A DNA stretch of 22,863 nt from Cyanobacteria bacterium UBA4641 (GTDB taxonomy: Bacteria; Cyanobacteriota; Vampirovibrionia; Gastranaerophilales; Gastranaerophilaceae): assembly GCA_002405805.1 (NCBI GenBank), contig DHMN01000066.1, forward strand, positions 13,354 to 36,216, written 5' to 3'. The notes beneath the pieces were generated by a model. The model was given only the letters and a program-made list of their open reading frames with translations, did not search any database and had not been told where the DNA came from. Made by a program: the position numbers and the translations under genes. Below are positions 1 through 7,931 of the stretch, piece by piece. Position 1 is the stretch's first letter. The number at the start of each line of letters is the position of its first letter.

Positions 1-18
1 CGCACTTGCCAAAATCCG

Positions 19-33
19 CAGTTCGGAATGACA
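19..33. repeat. Truncated REP-like palindrome (right arm only)
   Basis: The end of a palindromic intergenic element of the type seen complete at 6056-6083: the right arm TTCGGAATGACA is present, but the left arm is degenerate or lies outside the window. It sits just downstream of topA. The following stretch (about 57-92) carries pyrimidine-rich CTGCCCTC motifs that recur near 5929-5945, 6318-6345 and 12577-12598. Confidence 0.4.
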
Positions 34-95
34 ATATTTATATTATTTTAGAGATTGCCTGCCCTCTTGTCTCCCAGCTTCCTGCCCTCCGCAAA

Positions 96-2423
96 TTACT
101 CTTCTTGGGTCTCAGAGTCTTGCACCGGTTCAGGGTCTTTTTTGAAATGGCATTTCATATTAGAACAAGAAATTACAGTCCCTTTTTTGAGCACTTTTTT
201 CACAAGCAAACTACCACATTCAGGGCATTTTTCGCCTGTCGGTTCGTTCCACAATACAAAATCACATTCTGGGTATTGATTACATCCGAAAAATACTGTT
301 CCGCGTTTTGATTTGCGCTCAACAATTACCCCTTTACCACATTTTGGACAAGGTACGCCTGTTGATTTGCGGTATGGTTTGCGGTGCTTACATTCAGGAT
401 TTGTACATTCCATATATTTGCCGTAAGGTCCTGTTTTGAATATCATATCAGAACCGCATTTTTCGCATTTTTCTTCACAAACTTCTTGTTGTTGGGTTGA
501 AACTGTGCCGTCTTCACTGTTTTCCATCTCTTGCATAACATTGATTGACATCGCAGTTTTGCAATCAGGATAACCTGAACAGCCCAAGAACTGTGAACCT
601 GTTTTGCTTGTTCTTAAAAGCATTGGCTTTCCGCAATTTGGACATTTTACGTTGGTTTCGATATTAACTTTTTGCGCTGTCTTCATCACGGAATTAACTT
701 CTTCCATAAACGGGGTGTAGAAGTCTTGCAAAACTTTCACCCACACAGCTTGTTTTTCGGCGATTTTATCAAGTTTTTCTTCCATTCCGGCTGTAAACTT
801 GTAGTCCATAATGTCTGAAAACTGTGATACAAGCTGTTTTGAAACCGTTCTGCCCAATAATGTCGGACGAAGTGCTTTATCTTTTTTCTCTACATATTTA
901 CGAGTCTGAATAACGGTGATAATCGTTGCATAAGTAGACGGACGACCGATTCCGTATTCTTCCAAAGCTTTAACTAAAGATGCCTCGTTGTATCTTGGAG
1001 GCGGTTGTGTAAAGTGTTGTTTTGGCAGGATTTTTTTGCAAACAACTTTGTCACCTTTTTCTAAATCAGGAATTTTTGCATCTGATGCTTTGTCCTCATC
1101 GTCTTCTGAGTCATTGTACAAAGTCAAAAATCCGTCAAAAGTAATCTTGCTTGTACCTGCACGCAAAGTATAATCGCCAGATGTAATTTCGATTGTTTTA
1201 TTCGCAATTTCGGCAGGTGCCATTTGAGAAGACATAAATTTTTCCCAAATCAATTTATACAATTTGTACTGGTCATTATCCAAATACTGTTTGATACTGT
1301 CAGGTGTGCGTTCAGGATATGATGGACGAATCGCCTCGTGCGCGTCTTGAACGTTTTGTTTGCCTTTTGCATAAATATTGGCTTTTTCAGGATAATATTT
1401 TTCACCATAATTTTGTAAAATAAAATCGTGAGCCATATTTTGCGCATCATCCGAAACTCTGACAGAGTCTGTTCTCATATAGGTAATCAAACCGACCGGA
1501 GTGCCGTCAATTTCAATACCTTCATAAAGTTTTTGAGCAACTTGCATTGTTTTAGAAACTCCAAAACCTAGTTTTGAAGATGCCGCACGCTGCATTGTTG
1601 ATGTGATAAACGGCGCTGTTGGCTTACGTTTTGTCGATTTTTTTGTAACCTTTGAAACTTCATATTGAGTGTCAGGGTTCGTCAAATAATCAACAACTTT
1701 CTGCGCCTCTTCTTTATTTTTGATAGTTTTGTCAACCGCATTACCTTTGATTTTTGATAATTCCGCATCAAAAACTTTGCCGTCTTTATCAAGATTTGCG
1801 TGGATTGACCAATATTCTTGCGGAACAAATGCCTCAATTTCGTCTTCTCTTTCGCAAATCATACGCAGTGCTACAGATTGAACACGTCCTGCGGATAGAT
1901 TTCTGTTGCCGATTTGTTTCCACAACACAGGGCTTAATTTGAAACCTACAAGTTTATCCAAGATTTGGCGTGTTTGTTGTGCTTGTACCATATCCATATC
2001 GATACTGCGCGGATTTTCGACAGAATGTTTAACGGCTTTTGGTGTAATTTCGTTGAATACAATTCTGCAAATCTTTTCATCAGGCACTTTCAATACCTGA
2101 CGAACGTGCCAAGCGATTGCCTCTCCCTCACGGTCGGGGTCGGATGCAAGGTATATTTTGTCAAACTTTTTGGCTAAATCGTTTAATTTGCGTACAACCT
2201 GCTGTTTCCCCGGAATAACTTCAAACTTTGGTTCAAAATTGTTATTTACGTCAAACCCCAAATTTTGAGTTGCAGGGTCTTTTGTCGGCAAGTTCCTGAT
2301 ATGACCGTAACTTGCCTCAATTTGGAAATCATTGCCCAAAATCTTTTTAATAGTTTTAGATTTTGCAGGTGATTCGACTATTACTAACGATTTTTCTTTA
2401 CTTTTGCTCTTCGTCTCTGCCAT
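96..2423 (-). CDS. topA: DNA topoisomerase I (type IA), with four C-terminal zinc ribbons
   Basis: Type IA topoisomerase, which relaxes negatively supercoiled DNA by single-strand passage. The N-terminal Toprim domain has VESPAKSKTI near residue 16 (Glu17) and DPDREGEAIAWH at 95-106. The active-site segment GLITYMRTDS places the catalytic tyrosine at Tyr315. Four Cys4 zinc ribbons follow the catalytic core, starting near residues 594, 653, 692 and 733, each with CxxC plus a second Cys pair. At 775 aa the protein has the usual length for a bacterial TopA with several zinc ribbons. The acidic, glutamate-rich end is probably a disordered tail. The ATG lies 8 nt after the dprA stop, with AAAGGG inside the end of dprA as a likely ribosome site, so the two are probably co-transcribed. 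The dprA-topA order is common in bacteria. Confidence 0.97.
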   Translation of the reverse strand: MAETKSKSKEKSLVIVESPAKSKTIKKILGNDFQIEASYGHIRNLPTKDPATQNLGFDVNNNFEPKFEVIPGKQQVVRKLNDLAKKFDKIYLASDPDREGEAIAWHVRQVLKVPDEKICRIVFNEITPKAVKHSVENPRSIDMDMVQAQQTRQILDKLVGFKLSPVLWKQIGNRNLSAGRVQSVALRMICEREDEIEAFVPQEYWSIHANLDKDGKVFDAELSKIKGNAVDKTIKNKEEAQKVVDYLTNPDTQYEVSKVTKKSTKRKPTAPFITSTMQRAASSKLGFGVSKTMQVAQKLYEGIEIDGTPVGLITYMRTDSVRVSDDAQNMAHDFILQNYGEKYYPEKANIYAKGKQNVQDAHEAIRPSYPERTPDSIKQYLDNDQYKLYKLIWEKFMSSQMAPAEIANKTIEITSGDYTLRAGTSKITFDGFLTLYNDSEDDEDKASDAKIPDLEKGDKVVCKKILPKQHFTQPPPRYNEASLVKALEEYGIGRPSTYATIITVIQTRKYVEKKDKALRPTLLGRTVSKQLVSQFSDIMDYKFTAGMEEKLDKIAEKQAVWVKVLQDFYTPFMEEVNSVMKTAQKVNIETNVKCPNCGKPMLLRTSKTGSQFLGCSGYPDCKTAMSINVMQEMENSEDGTVSTQQQEVCEEKCEKCGSDMIFKTGPYGKYMECTNPECKHRKPYRKSTGVPCPKCGKGVIVERKSKRGTVFFGCNQYPECDFVLWNEPTGEKCPECGSLLVKKVLKKGTVISCSNMKCHFKKDPEPVQDSETQEE

Positions 2424-2431
2424 TATATTTT

Positions 2432-3520
2432 CTATACCCTTTTGTATCGGTCCCCACTACATTGTTTTATTATGCCTTTAAGCTCCATTGTTGTCAAGTT
2501 CATCAACAAATCATCCAACCCCATACCGGTCAGATTCAAAAGCTCATCCACACCTTTTTCTTCTATTTCTAAATTATTAAAAATCTTTTCTTCTTCATCT
2601 GTCAACATCGGCAAGGTCAATTGGTCGCCTTTTGTTTCGGTTTTCACTTCCCAGTTCAGAGCGTTTAAGATATCCTCGGTTTCAGTGACCAAAGTTGCAC
2701 CGTTTTTGAGTAGTTTGTAAATTCCTTGTGTATTCGGATTGGAAATCAGCCCGGGAATACACATCAATTCACGCCCTTGTTCTAATGTGAGATTTGCGGT
2801 AATCAACGCGCCACTTTTTAATGATGCCTCAGCAACCAATGTTCCGTAAGACAAGCCCGAAACGATTCTGTTACGTTGAGGAAACCTGAATCTGATAGGT
2901 TCAAAGGTCGGATAATATTCGGATAAAACCGCACCATAACCGTTTTCAATGTTTTGATAAAGAGTTTTGTTGCTTGCAGGATAAGTGAAATCAAAACCAC
3001 TTGCGATTACACCGATTGTTTTCAAATTGTTTTCAATCGCTGTTGTATGTGCAACGGTATCGATACCTGACGCTAGTCCTGAAACGATACAAATATCTGT
3101 ATTTGCAAGTCCTGAAAGAATTTTTCTCAAATCATCTCTGCCATGCAAACTCGCCTTGCGCGAACCCACAACGGCAAGAGTTTTGTCCAAATTACATTCA
3201 AAAAGTTTGCCTTTATAATATAAAACCGCTGGCGGATTAGAAATTTGGCGCAACATCTTTGGATAATTATCATCTGCAAGAGTTAAAAAATTTATACCTC
3301 GTGTTTCCACTTCTGCGAAAGTTCTATCAATGTCGACCTTGTCGCGGTGGCGCAAAAAAGTTTCAACTCTTCTGACACTCAAACCATCAATCTGTTTGAG
3401 TTCATATAATGACGCATTGAAAGCCTTTTCAATATCTCCAAAGTAGCCGTATAGCCTTTGGATAAAAGGGCTATCAATTTGTTCTATAGAAGAAAACGCA
3501 ATCCAAAATTTATCCTTCAT
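2432..3520 (-). CDS. dprA: DNA processing protein DprA (Smf)
   Basis: DprA loads RecA onto incoming single-stranded DNA during natural transformation. The 362-aa protein has an N-terminal helix-hairpin-helix/SAM-like region (about 1-65) and a Rossmann-type Smf domain. The domain shows VVGSRKAS (117-124), GLASGIDTVAH (148-158) and FPQRNRIVSGLS (213-224), the last containing the arginines usually associated with ssDNA binding. A C-terminal winged-helix-like region (about 300-362) is DprA_WH-like. All main family motifs are intact. It lies between a TPR gene (18 nt upstream) and topA (8 nt downstream). The two prepilin genes in the window would fit natural competence, but no other competence gene is visible, so that link is inference. 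Confidence 0.95.
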   Translation of the reverse strand: MKDKFWIAFSSIEQIDSPFIQRLYGYFGDIEKAFNASLYELKQIDGLSVRRVETFLRHRDKVDIDRTFAEVETRGINFLTLADDNYPKMLRQISNPPAVLYYKGKLFECNLDKTLAVVGSRKASLHGRDDLRKILSGLANTDICIVSGLASGIDTVAHTTAIENNLKTIGVIASGFDFTYPASNKTLYQNIENGYGAVLSEYYPTFEPIRFRFPQRNRIVSGLSYGTLVAEASLKSGALITANLTLEQGRELMCIPGLISNPNTQGIYKLLKNGATLVTETEDILNALNWEVKTETKGDQLTLPMLTDEEEKIFNNLEIEEKGVDELLNLTGMGLDDLLMNLTTMELKGIIKQCSGDRYKRV

Positions 3521-3538
3521 CTAAAATTGTCGTCCTTC

Positions 3539-4312
3539 TTAACCGTTAGCCTTTTGTTTTATGTTTTCAATAAGTTTTGATGTGCTATTCTTCTCTTCTT
3601 CTGAGATATCGAGATTCATATAATCTTCCAAATACTCAATCGCATCAGCATAATCGCCACGTGCCATAAATAAAATGGCAACTTTTTTATAAGCAGGCGC
3701 AAACTTGTTATTTGTTGCAATAGCTTTCAAAAAGTTTGAAATAGCTTTGTCTATCTCATCATTAGCTTGGTAAGCCTCTGCCAAATAGTAATAAATCAAC
3801 TCATTGTCTTGTTTAAATTCTAAAACATTTTCCAAATTTTCGATTGCTGAATCGTAATTGCCAAATTCAAAATAAATTTTGGCTAAATCGTAGTATGCAT
3901 CATAGTTGTCAGGTTGTTTTTCCAATACATAAACGAGTTCATCAATCGCCAAATCTTGTTTTGCATCTTCCATATAAAATCTTGCAAGATAATGTCTGAA
4001 AATAATATCATCCGGCAGCATATCAATTGCGTAAGATAAAATATTTATTCCTTCGCCAAGTCGTCTTTGCTTGTAATACAAGTCAACAAGGTTGATATAG
4101 CATTGCGGAATTTGCGGATTCAATTCGATACATTTTAAATAATTCTTTTCAGATTTTTCATCATCACCGATGTTTGCGTAGCATAATCCCAAATTGTTAT
4201 AAATTTCGGCATTTTCAGGCTCAACCTCAATAATTGATGTGAATGAATCAATTGCTCCATTCCAATCTTTTTTCTTAAAACACTCTAATGCCTTATCTAA
4301 TTTTTCTTTCAT
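3539..4312 (-). CDS. Tetratricopeptide repeat protein
   Basis: A 257-aa protein built almost entirely of TPR units of about 34 residues, from about residue 5 to 242 (for example units starting KALECFKKKDWNGAIDSF and AEIYNNLGLCYANIGDDEK). There is no signal peptide and no catalytic domain, so a cytoplasmic scaffold or adaptor role is the most that can be inferred. The start lies 4 nt after the lptA-like stop and the stop 18 nt before dprA, so it is translated from the same transcript. Its partner is unknown. Its position after lptC/lptA may suggest envelope biogenesis, but nothing in the protein itself shows this. Confidence 0.85.
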   Translation of the reverse strand: MKEKLDKALECFKKKDWNGAIDSFTSIIEVEPENAEIYNNLGLCYANIGDDEKSEKNYLKCIELNPQIPQCYINLVDLYYKQRRLGEGINILSYAIDMLPDDIIFRHYLARFYMEDAKQDLAIDELVYVLEKQPDNYDAYYDLAKIYFEFGNYDSAIENLENVLEFKQDNELIYYYLAEAYQANDEIDKAISNFLKAIATNNKFAPAYKKVAILFMARGDYADAIEYLEDYMNLDISEEEKNSTSKLIENIKQKANG

Positions 4313-4316
4313 AATC

Positions 4317-5291
4317 TTATAATCCTAAAGTTACGTTATCATCACTGCCTGAACCAATATTTTTAATTACGGTTCTTGTGTTGCCTTGAGCATCAAAAGT
4401 CTTTGGTTTCATAGTCATTTTGATTTTGTCGGCATAAATTGTTCTCACCCCTTGAGTGATACTTGAACGACCTGTGAAGTATGCCTCATTAGGTTTCGTT
4501 GACCCCGGAGTCGGGTATAGGGTAACCTTTGGACCGACTGCATAATAGTCTTGATACCAAATTCTTACATTACCGCTTGCATTGAATATTGAGCGTTTTT
4601 GGTTGTATTCTTGATAGCTTGATTTCAATGTTAATTTTGAACCATCATCCATAATTGCGTTTGATGTAGTGTTGCCGTAAGCTGTTAAATTGCCTGTTGT
4701 CGCGTCATACACAAATCTGTCGGCATAAGATTCGTTATTTTCTTGTTTAACTTTAGCGTTACCAATCAAGACAAGTTTTTTCAAATCACCGCTTTTATCA
4801 GTTGTAATTTGTGCTGAATTTGAGAAAGTTTCAATTTCTTTATATTTCATTGTAACAGTCCCAACTGCAGTCATAACGCCGGTTTTTGTATCATACTCTT
4901 GAGTGTTTGCGTTGATTACAACAATAGGGGTTTTGCCTTCAAAAACAACAGATTGAGTATCTCCCTCTGCTCTGATGATTTTTGTAATTAAAGAAACTTT
5001 CAAAATATTTGCTTTAACTTCTCTTTTTTTGTTTTTCTTAACTTCAAAAGCATAAGGTTTGTCATAAAAAGTAGCTGTGTCTAATTTTTGGTCTTTGGTA
5101 ACATTTACGTCTGCACTGTCACCTACAACCTTCAAATCATCAACCGTAACTTTTACCTTGCCGTTGAATTTAATTTTATTATCTGCCTCATTGAAAGACT
5201 GATTTTTTGATTCAATAATCAAGTCTGATGCTTGAACAGCAAGTCCTGTCAACACCAAAATCGATAAAAATGTCGTTAAAAATCTCTTCAT
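4317..5291 (-). CDS. lptA: LptA/OstA-like periplasmic LPS-transport protein (long form)
   Basis: Probable periplasmic bridge protein carrying lipopolysaccharide from LptC towards the outer membrane. From the ATG at 5289-5291 the protein begins MKRFLTTFLSILVLTGLAVQA, a clear signal peptide with likely cleavage after VQA. The rest is rich in beta-strands with repeated OstA-type phrases: an N-terminal unit (SFNEADNKIKFNGKVKV), a middle unit (NTQEYDTKTGVMTAVGTVTM) and further units (DRFVYDATTGNLTAYGNT; SIFNASGNVRIW). At about 325 aa it is much longer than the roughly 185-aa E. coli LptA and looks like two OstA-type segments in tandem. An upstream in-frame ATG at 5307-5309 would add six residues and overlap lptC; I prefer the shorter start for its normal signal peptide, though its ribosome site is also imperfect (GAGG about 12 nt upstream). 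Confidence 0.8.
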   Translation of the reverse strand: MKRFLTTFLSILVLTGLAVQASDLIIESKNQSFNEADNKIKFNGKVKVTVDDLKVVGDSADVNVTKDQKLDTATFYDKPYAFEVKKNKKREVKANILKVSLITKIIRAEGDTQSVVFEGKTPIVVINANTQEYDTKTGVMTAVGTVTMKYKEIETFSNSAQITTDKSGDLKKLVLIGNAKVKQENNESYADRFVYDATTGNLTAYGNTTSNAIMDDGSKLTLKSSYQEYNQKRSIFNASGNVRIWYQDYYAVGPKVTLYPTPGSTKPNEAYFTGRSSITQGVRTIYADKIKMTMKPKTFDAQGNTRTVIKNIGSGSDDNVTLGL

Positions 5292-5292
5292 C

Positions 5293-5874
5293 CTACTTTT
5301 TATCCTCATATACTCTTGATACAGTGTTCCCTACAATTTTGAAACTGTCATACGTTGGACTGATAATAATTTTGTCCGCGGTTGATAACAATTCTTTTCC
5401 TTTTTGAACCTTGATATGACCTTGCGCCACAATCGGTGTGTGCGAATTCGTCCAATGCAAATTATCCGCATTCAAGGTGATACCGTCTTTTAATACGATA
5501 AATGTGTCTTTATATAAAGTTATATCGCCTTCTTTTGAGTTATATGTACCCTTTGAAGATTCAAAACTCATAGAAACTTCATTGTCTTTATAAAAATTAC
5601 CGGTAACTTTGTCTAACTGAGCAATTCCTTTTTCGCTGTCCCATTGCCCTGTTTCGCCATATATTTCCCAGTATTTTTGTTCATCTTTAGTTTCAGTAAG
5701 GATTATTCCATGAACGATTGCTTCTTGCTCATCTCCGTTAGATGCTGCTTGTTTACGGTTGAAATCATGCGTAATCATACTTGCAGTGATAAAAGCCCAC
5801 GCCAAAATCCCTACAAACGTTAATATTATTAAGCCATACAGCCTTTTCTTTTTCGGTAAATCTTTCCAGTTCAT
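5293..5874 (-). CDS. lptC: LptC-like inner-membrane LPS-transport protein
   Basis: LptC-like protein that would accept LPS from the LptBFG transporter and pass it to LptA. The 193-aa protein has one N-terminal transmembrane anchor (residues about 13-33, LYGLIILTFVGILAWAF). A periplasmic beta-rich domain follows, with family-like phrases YWEIYGETGQWDSEKGIAQL and ADNLHWTNSHTPIVAQGHI. The length matches E. coli LptC (about 190 aa). It is the first gene of a five-gene minus-strand cluster and sits directly before the lptA-like gene, which supports the call. The start codon has no Shine-Dalgarno, but an extended -10 box lies 7 nt upstream, so the mRNA may be leaderless. Confidence 0.82.
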   Translation of the reverse strand: MNWKDLPKKKRLYGLIILTFVGILAWAFITASMITHDFNRKQAASNGDEQEAIVHGIILTETKDEQKYWEIYGETGQWDSEKGIAQLDKVTGNFYKDNEVSMSFESSKGTYNSKEGDITLYKDTFIVLKDGITLNADNLHWTNSHTPIVAQGHIKVQKGKELLSTADKIIISPTYDSFKIVGNTVSRVYEDKK

Positions 5875-5881
5875 ACTACAG

Positions 5882-5911
5882 ATTTTAGCACAAAATAAAT
5901 AAAAAGGTGAA
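5882..5911 (-). promoter_or_regulatory. Promoter of the lptC-lptA-TPR-dprA-topA cluster
   Basis: On the minus strand an extended -10 box, TGC-TAAAAT (TAAAAT at 5882-5887), lies 7 nt before the lptC ATG. A partial -35, TTCACC, stands about 18 nt further up. With normal spacing, transcription would begin at or within 1-2 nt of the A of the ATG. No ribosome-binding site is present between the -10 and the ATG. Confidence 0.5.
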
Positions 5912-5987
5912 TGTGTTTGTTAAATTGTAGGGCAGGAAGGCAAGATTTTTTACGTCATTACGAGGAAAGACATGCTTAAATTGTAAC

Positions 5988-6015
5988 TGTCACCCTGAAC
6001 TTGATTCAGGGTCTC
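5988..6015. repeat. REP-like palindrome, CCCTGAA type
   Basis: TGTCA-CCCTGAA, a 5-nt loop, then TTCAGGG-TCTC. The 7-bp arms are perfect. The same element in inverse orientation occurs at 18043-18070. Confidence 0.65.
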
Positions 6016-6055
6016 CAATATAACAAATTAAGCATTAGACTAATATGTTCAATTT

Positions 6056-6083
6056 GAGATTCCGAAACGAGTTCGGAATGACA
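6056..6083. repeat. REP-like palindrome, ATTCCGAA type
   Basis: GAG-ATTCCGAA, a 5-nt loop (ACGAG), then TTCGGAAT-GACA; the 8-bp arms are perfect. It is a sequence variant of the CCCTGAA element, with the same GAG...GACA flanks and the same spacing, and the arms differ in a compensated way. That pattern suggests the fold rather than the sequence is conserved. Confidence 0.65.
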
Positions 6084-6092
6084 ATAAAATCA

Positions 6093-6160
6093 TGTCATTC
6101 TGAAAGCTTAGAAAATTTGTGCGAAGCATGAGCACATAATTTTCTTGCTATTCAGAATCT
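6093..6160. repeat. Long imperfect palindrome, ATTCTGAA type, 68 bp
   Basis: Begins TGTCATTCTGAAAGC and ends GCTATTCAGAATCT. The arms pair over most of their length (ATTCTGAA...TTCAGAAT, then AGC/GCT, AGAAAATT/AATTTTCT, GTGC/GCAC), giving a long cruciform or hairpin. A left-arm-only copy occurs at 17750-17785, a related full copy at 17931-17998, and the start of another at 22843-22863. Confidence 0.65.
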
Positions 6161-6381
6161 ATCAATGTTGATTTTAAAAATTGACCTCTATGTATTACTT
6201 TTCAATCAAATGGATAGACCCTGAATCTACGCAGTCGCATAAAACGTGGCTCCACCTCGTTTCGCACTCTACTCCTGCTGTTCAGGGCAACAAGGACACC
6301 TGTAGCTTAAATAACCTGCCCTCCTGCCCTCTTGTCATCTTGCTTTCCGAACTTCCTAATTCACATCCCTTTACAATAGAC

Positions 6382-6410
6382 TTTAAAAAATAATATGTTC
6401 AAGTTATACT
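6382..6410 (+). promoter_or_regulatory. Promoter of the COG2509 dehydrogenase gene
   Basis: TTTAAA (6382-6387), 17 nt, TATACT (6405-6410). The start of transcription would fall near 6417, leaving a leader of about 27 nt that holds the GAGG ribosome site. The -35 is weak and the -10 good. A TTGACA at 6418-6423 is too close to the gene to act as a -35 for it. Confidence 0.5.
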
Positions 6411-6443
6411 TAAACGGTTGACAAAAAACGAAAGAGGAAAAAG

Positions 6444-7817
6444 ATGTACAACGTAGCAATTATAGGCGCAGGTCCTGCCGGAATTTTTGCGGCATTGGAA
6501 ATTATGAAACTTAAACCGGATTGGAAAATTGTTCTAATTGAAAAAGGACAACGTATCGAAAAGAGAAAATGTCCGATTAGAGAAGGTTCTCCAAAATGTG
6601 TAAACTGCAAACGTTGCGGATTGTTATGCGGATGGGGCGGAGCCGGAGCTTTTTCAGATGGCAAATTAACCCTTACTCCTGACGTTGGCGGACACCTCGT
6701 TGATTATATGACAAGAAAACAAGCCGAAGATTTGATTGGTTATGCTGACCAATTATATCTGAAATACGGCGCAACAGAAGAAGTTTTTGGAACTGATACA
6801 AAAGTTTTTGATGAAATTGAGCACCAAGCAGTTCTTGCAGAATTGAAATTGGTATATTCCCCTGTTAGACACCTTGGTACAGAAAGAAGTCTTGATGTAT
6901 TAAAAAATATGCAAGATTATCTTGATGACAGAATCACTATTTTAAATAATGTCTCAGCAGAATCCCTAATCGTTGAATGTGAACAAGTAAAAGGTATTAA
7001 ACTGGATAACGGTGAAGTTATTTCTGCTGAATACACAATCATTGCTCCAGGTAGAGAAGGTGCAGATTGGTTGACTCAAGAATTTGCAAAACACAAAATC
7101 GGTATGGTGAATAATGCAGTTGACGTTGGTGTCAGGGTAGAACTTCCCGCTCCTGTATTTGAACCGTTGACATCTAAATTGTATGAATCAAAATTGATTT
7201 ATCATTCACCAACATTTGGGGATGAAGTCAGAACTTTCTGTATGAACCCAAATGGCGAAGTTGTTCAAGAAAATTACAGCGGTATTGCAACAGTAAACGG
7301 TCATAGTTATGCAAACTACAAAACTCCAAACACAAACTTTGCATTGCTTGTTAGTGAAAAATTCACAGAGCCGTTCAAAGAACCAATTCAATACGGTCAA
7401 CATATTGCAAGACTAGCTAATATGTTAGGTGGTGGAATTTTGGTTCAAAGATTTGGTGATTTGCTTGATGGCAGACGCTCAACTCCTGAAAGAATCAAAT
7501 CAAGTGTAATTACACCGACTCTTACTTGTGCAACTCCGGGGGATTTGAGCCTTGTTATTCCGTACAGACAAATGACAAGTATTATCGAAATGTTGCAAGC
7601 TTTGGATAAAATTGCCCCTGGTACTGCATCAAGATACACCCTTCTTTATGGTATTGAAGTTAAATTCTATTCAGCAAGAGTAAAATTGACAAACGAACTG
7701 GAAACAGAAGGCGTTAAAAACTTGTTTACCATCGGTGATGGTGCAGGGGTAACAAGAGGTTTGTTACAAGCATCAGCATCAGGTGTATATGTAGCCAGAA
7801 CAATTTGCGAAAGATAA
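6444..7817 (+). CDS. FAD-dependent dehydrogenase, COG2509 family
   Basis: A 457-aa flavoprotein of the uncharacterised COG2509 group. The N-terminal dinucleotide-binding motif is IIGAGPAGIFAALE (residues 6-19), followed by the acidic end of strand two (VLIEKG). A cysteine-rich segment at about 42-62 (CPIREGSPKCVNCKRCG) precedes GWGGAGAFSDGKLT, both typical of this group. A second FAD-contacting motif, FTIGDGAGVTRGLLQASASG, is near the C-terminus. The cysteine cluster could bind a metal or take part in redox chemistry, but the substrate is unknown. The start has a good ribosome site (AGAGGAAAAAG). The gene has its own promoter and a hairpin terminator at 7846-7883, so it appears monocistronic. 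Confidence 0.88.
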   Translation: MYNVAIIGAGPAGIFAALEIMKLKPDWKIVLIEKGQRIEKRKCPIREGSPKCVNCKRCGLLCGWGGAGAFSDGKLTLTPDVGGHLVDYMTRKQAEDLIGYADQLYLKYGATEEVFGTDTKVFDEIEHQAVLAELKLVYSPVRHLGTERSLDVLKNMQDYLDDRITILNNVSAESLIVECEQVKGIKLDNGEVISAEYTIIAPGREGADWLTQEFAKHKIGMVNNAVDVGVRVELPAPVFEPLTSKLYESKLIYHSPTFGDEVRTFCMNPNGEVVQENYSGIATVNGHSYANYKTPNTNFALLVSEKFTEPFKEPIQYGQHIARLANMLGGGILVQRFGDLLDGRRSTPERIKSSVITPTLTCATPGDLSLVIPYRQMTSIIEMLQALDKIAPGTASRYTLLYGIEVKFYSARVKLTNELETEGVKNLFTIGDGAGVTRGLLQASASGVYVARTICER

Positions 7818-7845
7818 TAATATAAACTTAAATTTTAACAACCTT

Positions 7846-7883
7846 AAAACACTCCGACAAGTATGTTTGGGGTGTTTTCCTTT
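7846..7883 (+). terminator. Rho-independent terminator after the COG2509 gene
   Basis: AAAACACTCC (7846-7855), a 13-nt loop, then GGGGTGTTTT (7869-7878): a 10-bp stem with one G-U pair, followed by CCTTT. It lies 28 nt after the stop codon. The T-rich tail runs straight into the -35 box of prepilin 1. Confidence 0.8.
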
Positions 7884-7909
7884 ACAGGAAGTAGAAATCT
7901 TGTTATAAT
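7881..7909 (+). promoter_or_regulatory. Promoter of prepilin 1
   Basis: TTTACA (7881-7886), exactly 17 nt, TATAAT (7904-7909), with an extended -10 TG at 7901-7902. A near-consensus sigma-70-type promoter. Transcription would start near 7916, just before the AGAAGGG ribosome site at 7918-7924. Confidence 0.8.
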
Positions 7910-7931
7910 TAAAAACAAGAAGGGTTGAAGA

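Larger units (their letters stand above)
5912..6380. repeat. Intergenic block of REP-like palindromes
   Basis: This stretch between lptC and the COG2509 gene holds no convincing gene. It contains a CCCTGAA/TTCAGGG hairpin at 5993-6011, an ATTCCGAA/TTCGGAAT hairpin at 6059-6079, a long hairpin at 6093-6160, and a decayed version with widely spaced CCCTGAA and TTCAGGG arms at about 6218-6285. Pyrimidine-rich CTGCCCTCCTGCCCTC motifs lie near 6318-6345, with a reverse copy at 5929-5945. The 70-codon open frame at 6181-6393 runs through these repeats and is not believed. Confidence 0.65.

Noticed and set aside
6181..6393. 70-codon plus-strand frame in the lptC/COG2509 gap
   Set aside because: It runs through repeat arms (CCCTGAA, CTGCCCTC), has no ribosome site or promoter, and the composition (many Ser, His, Pro, Cys) is not coding-like.
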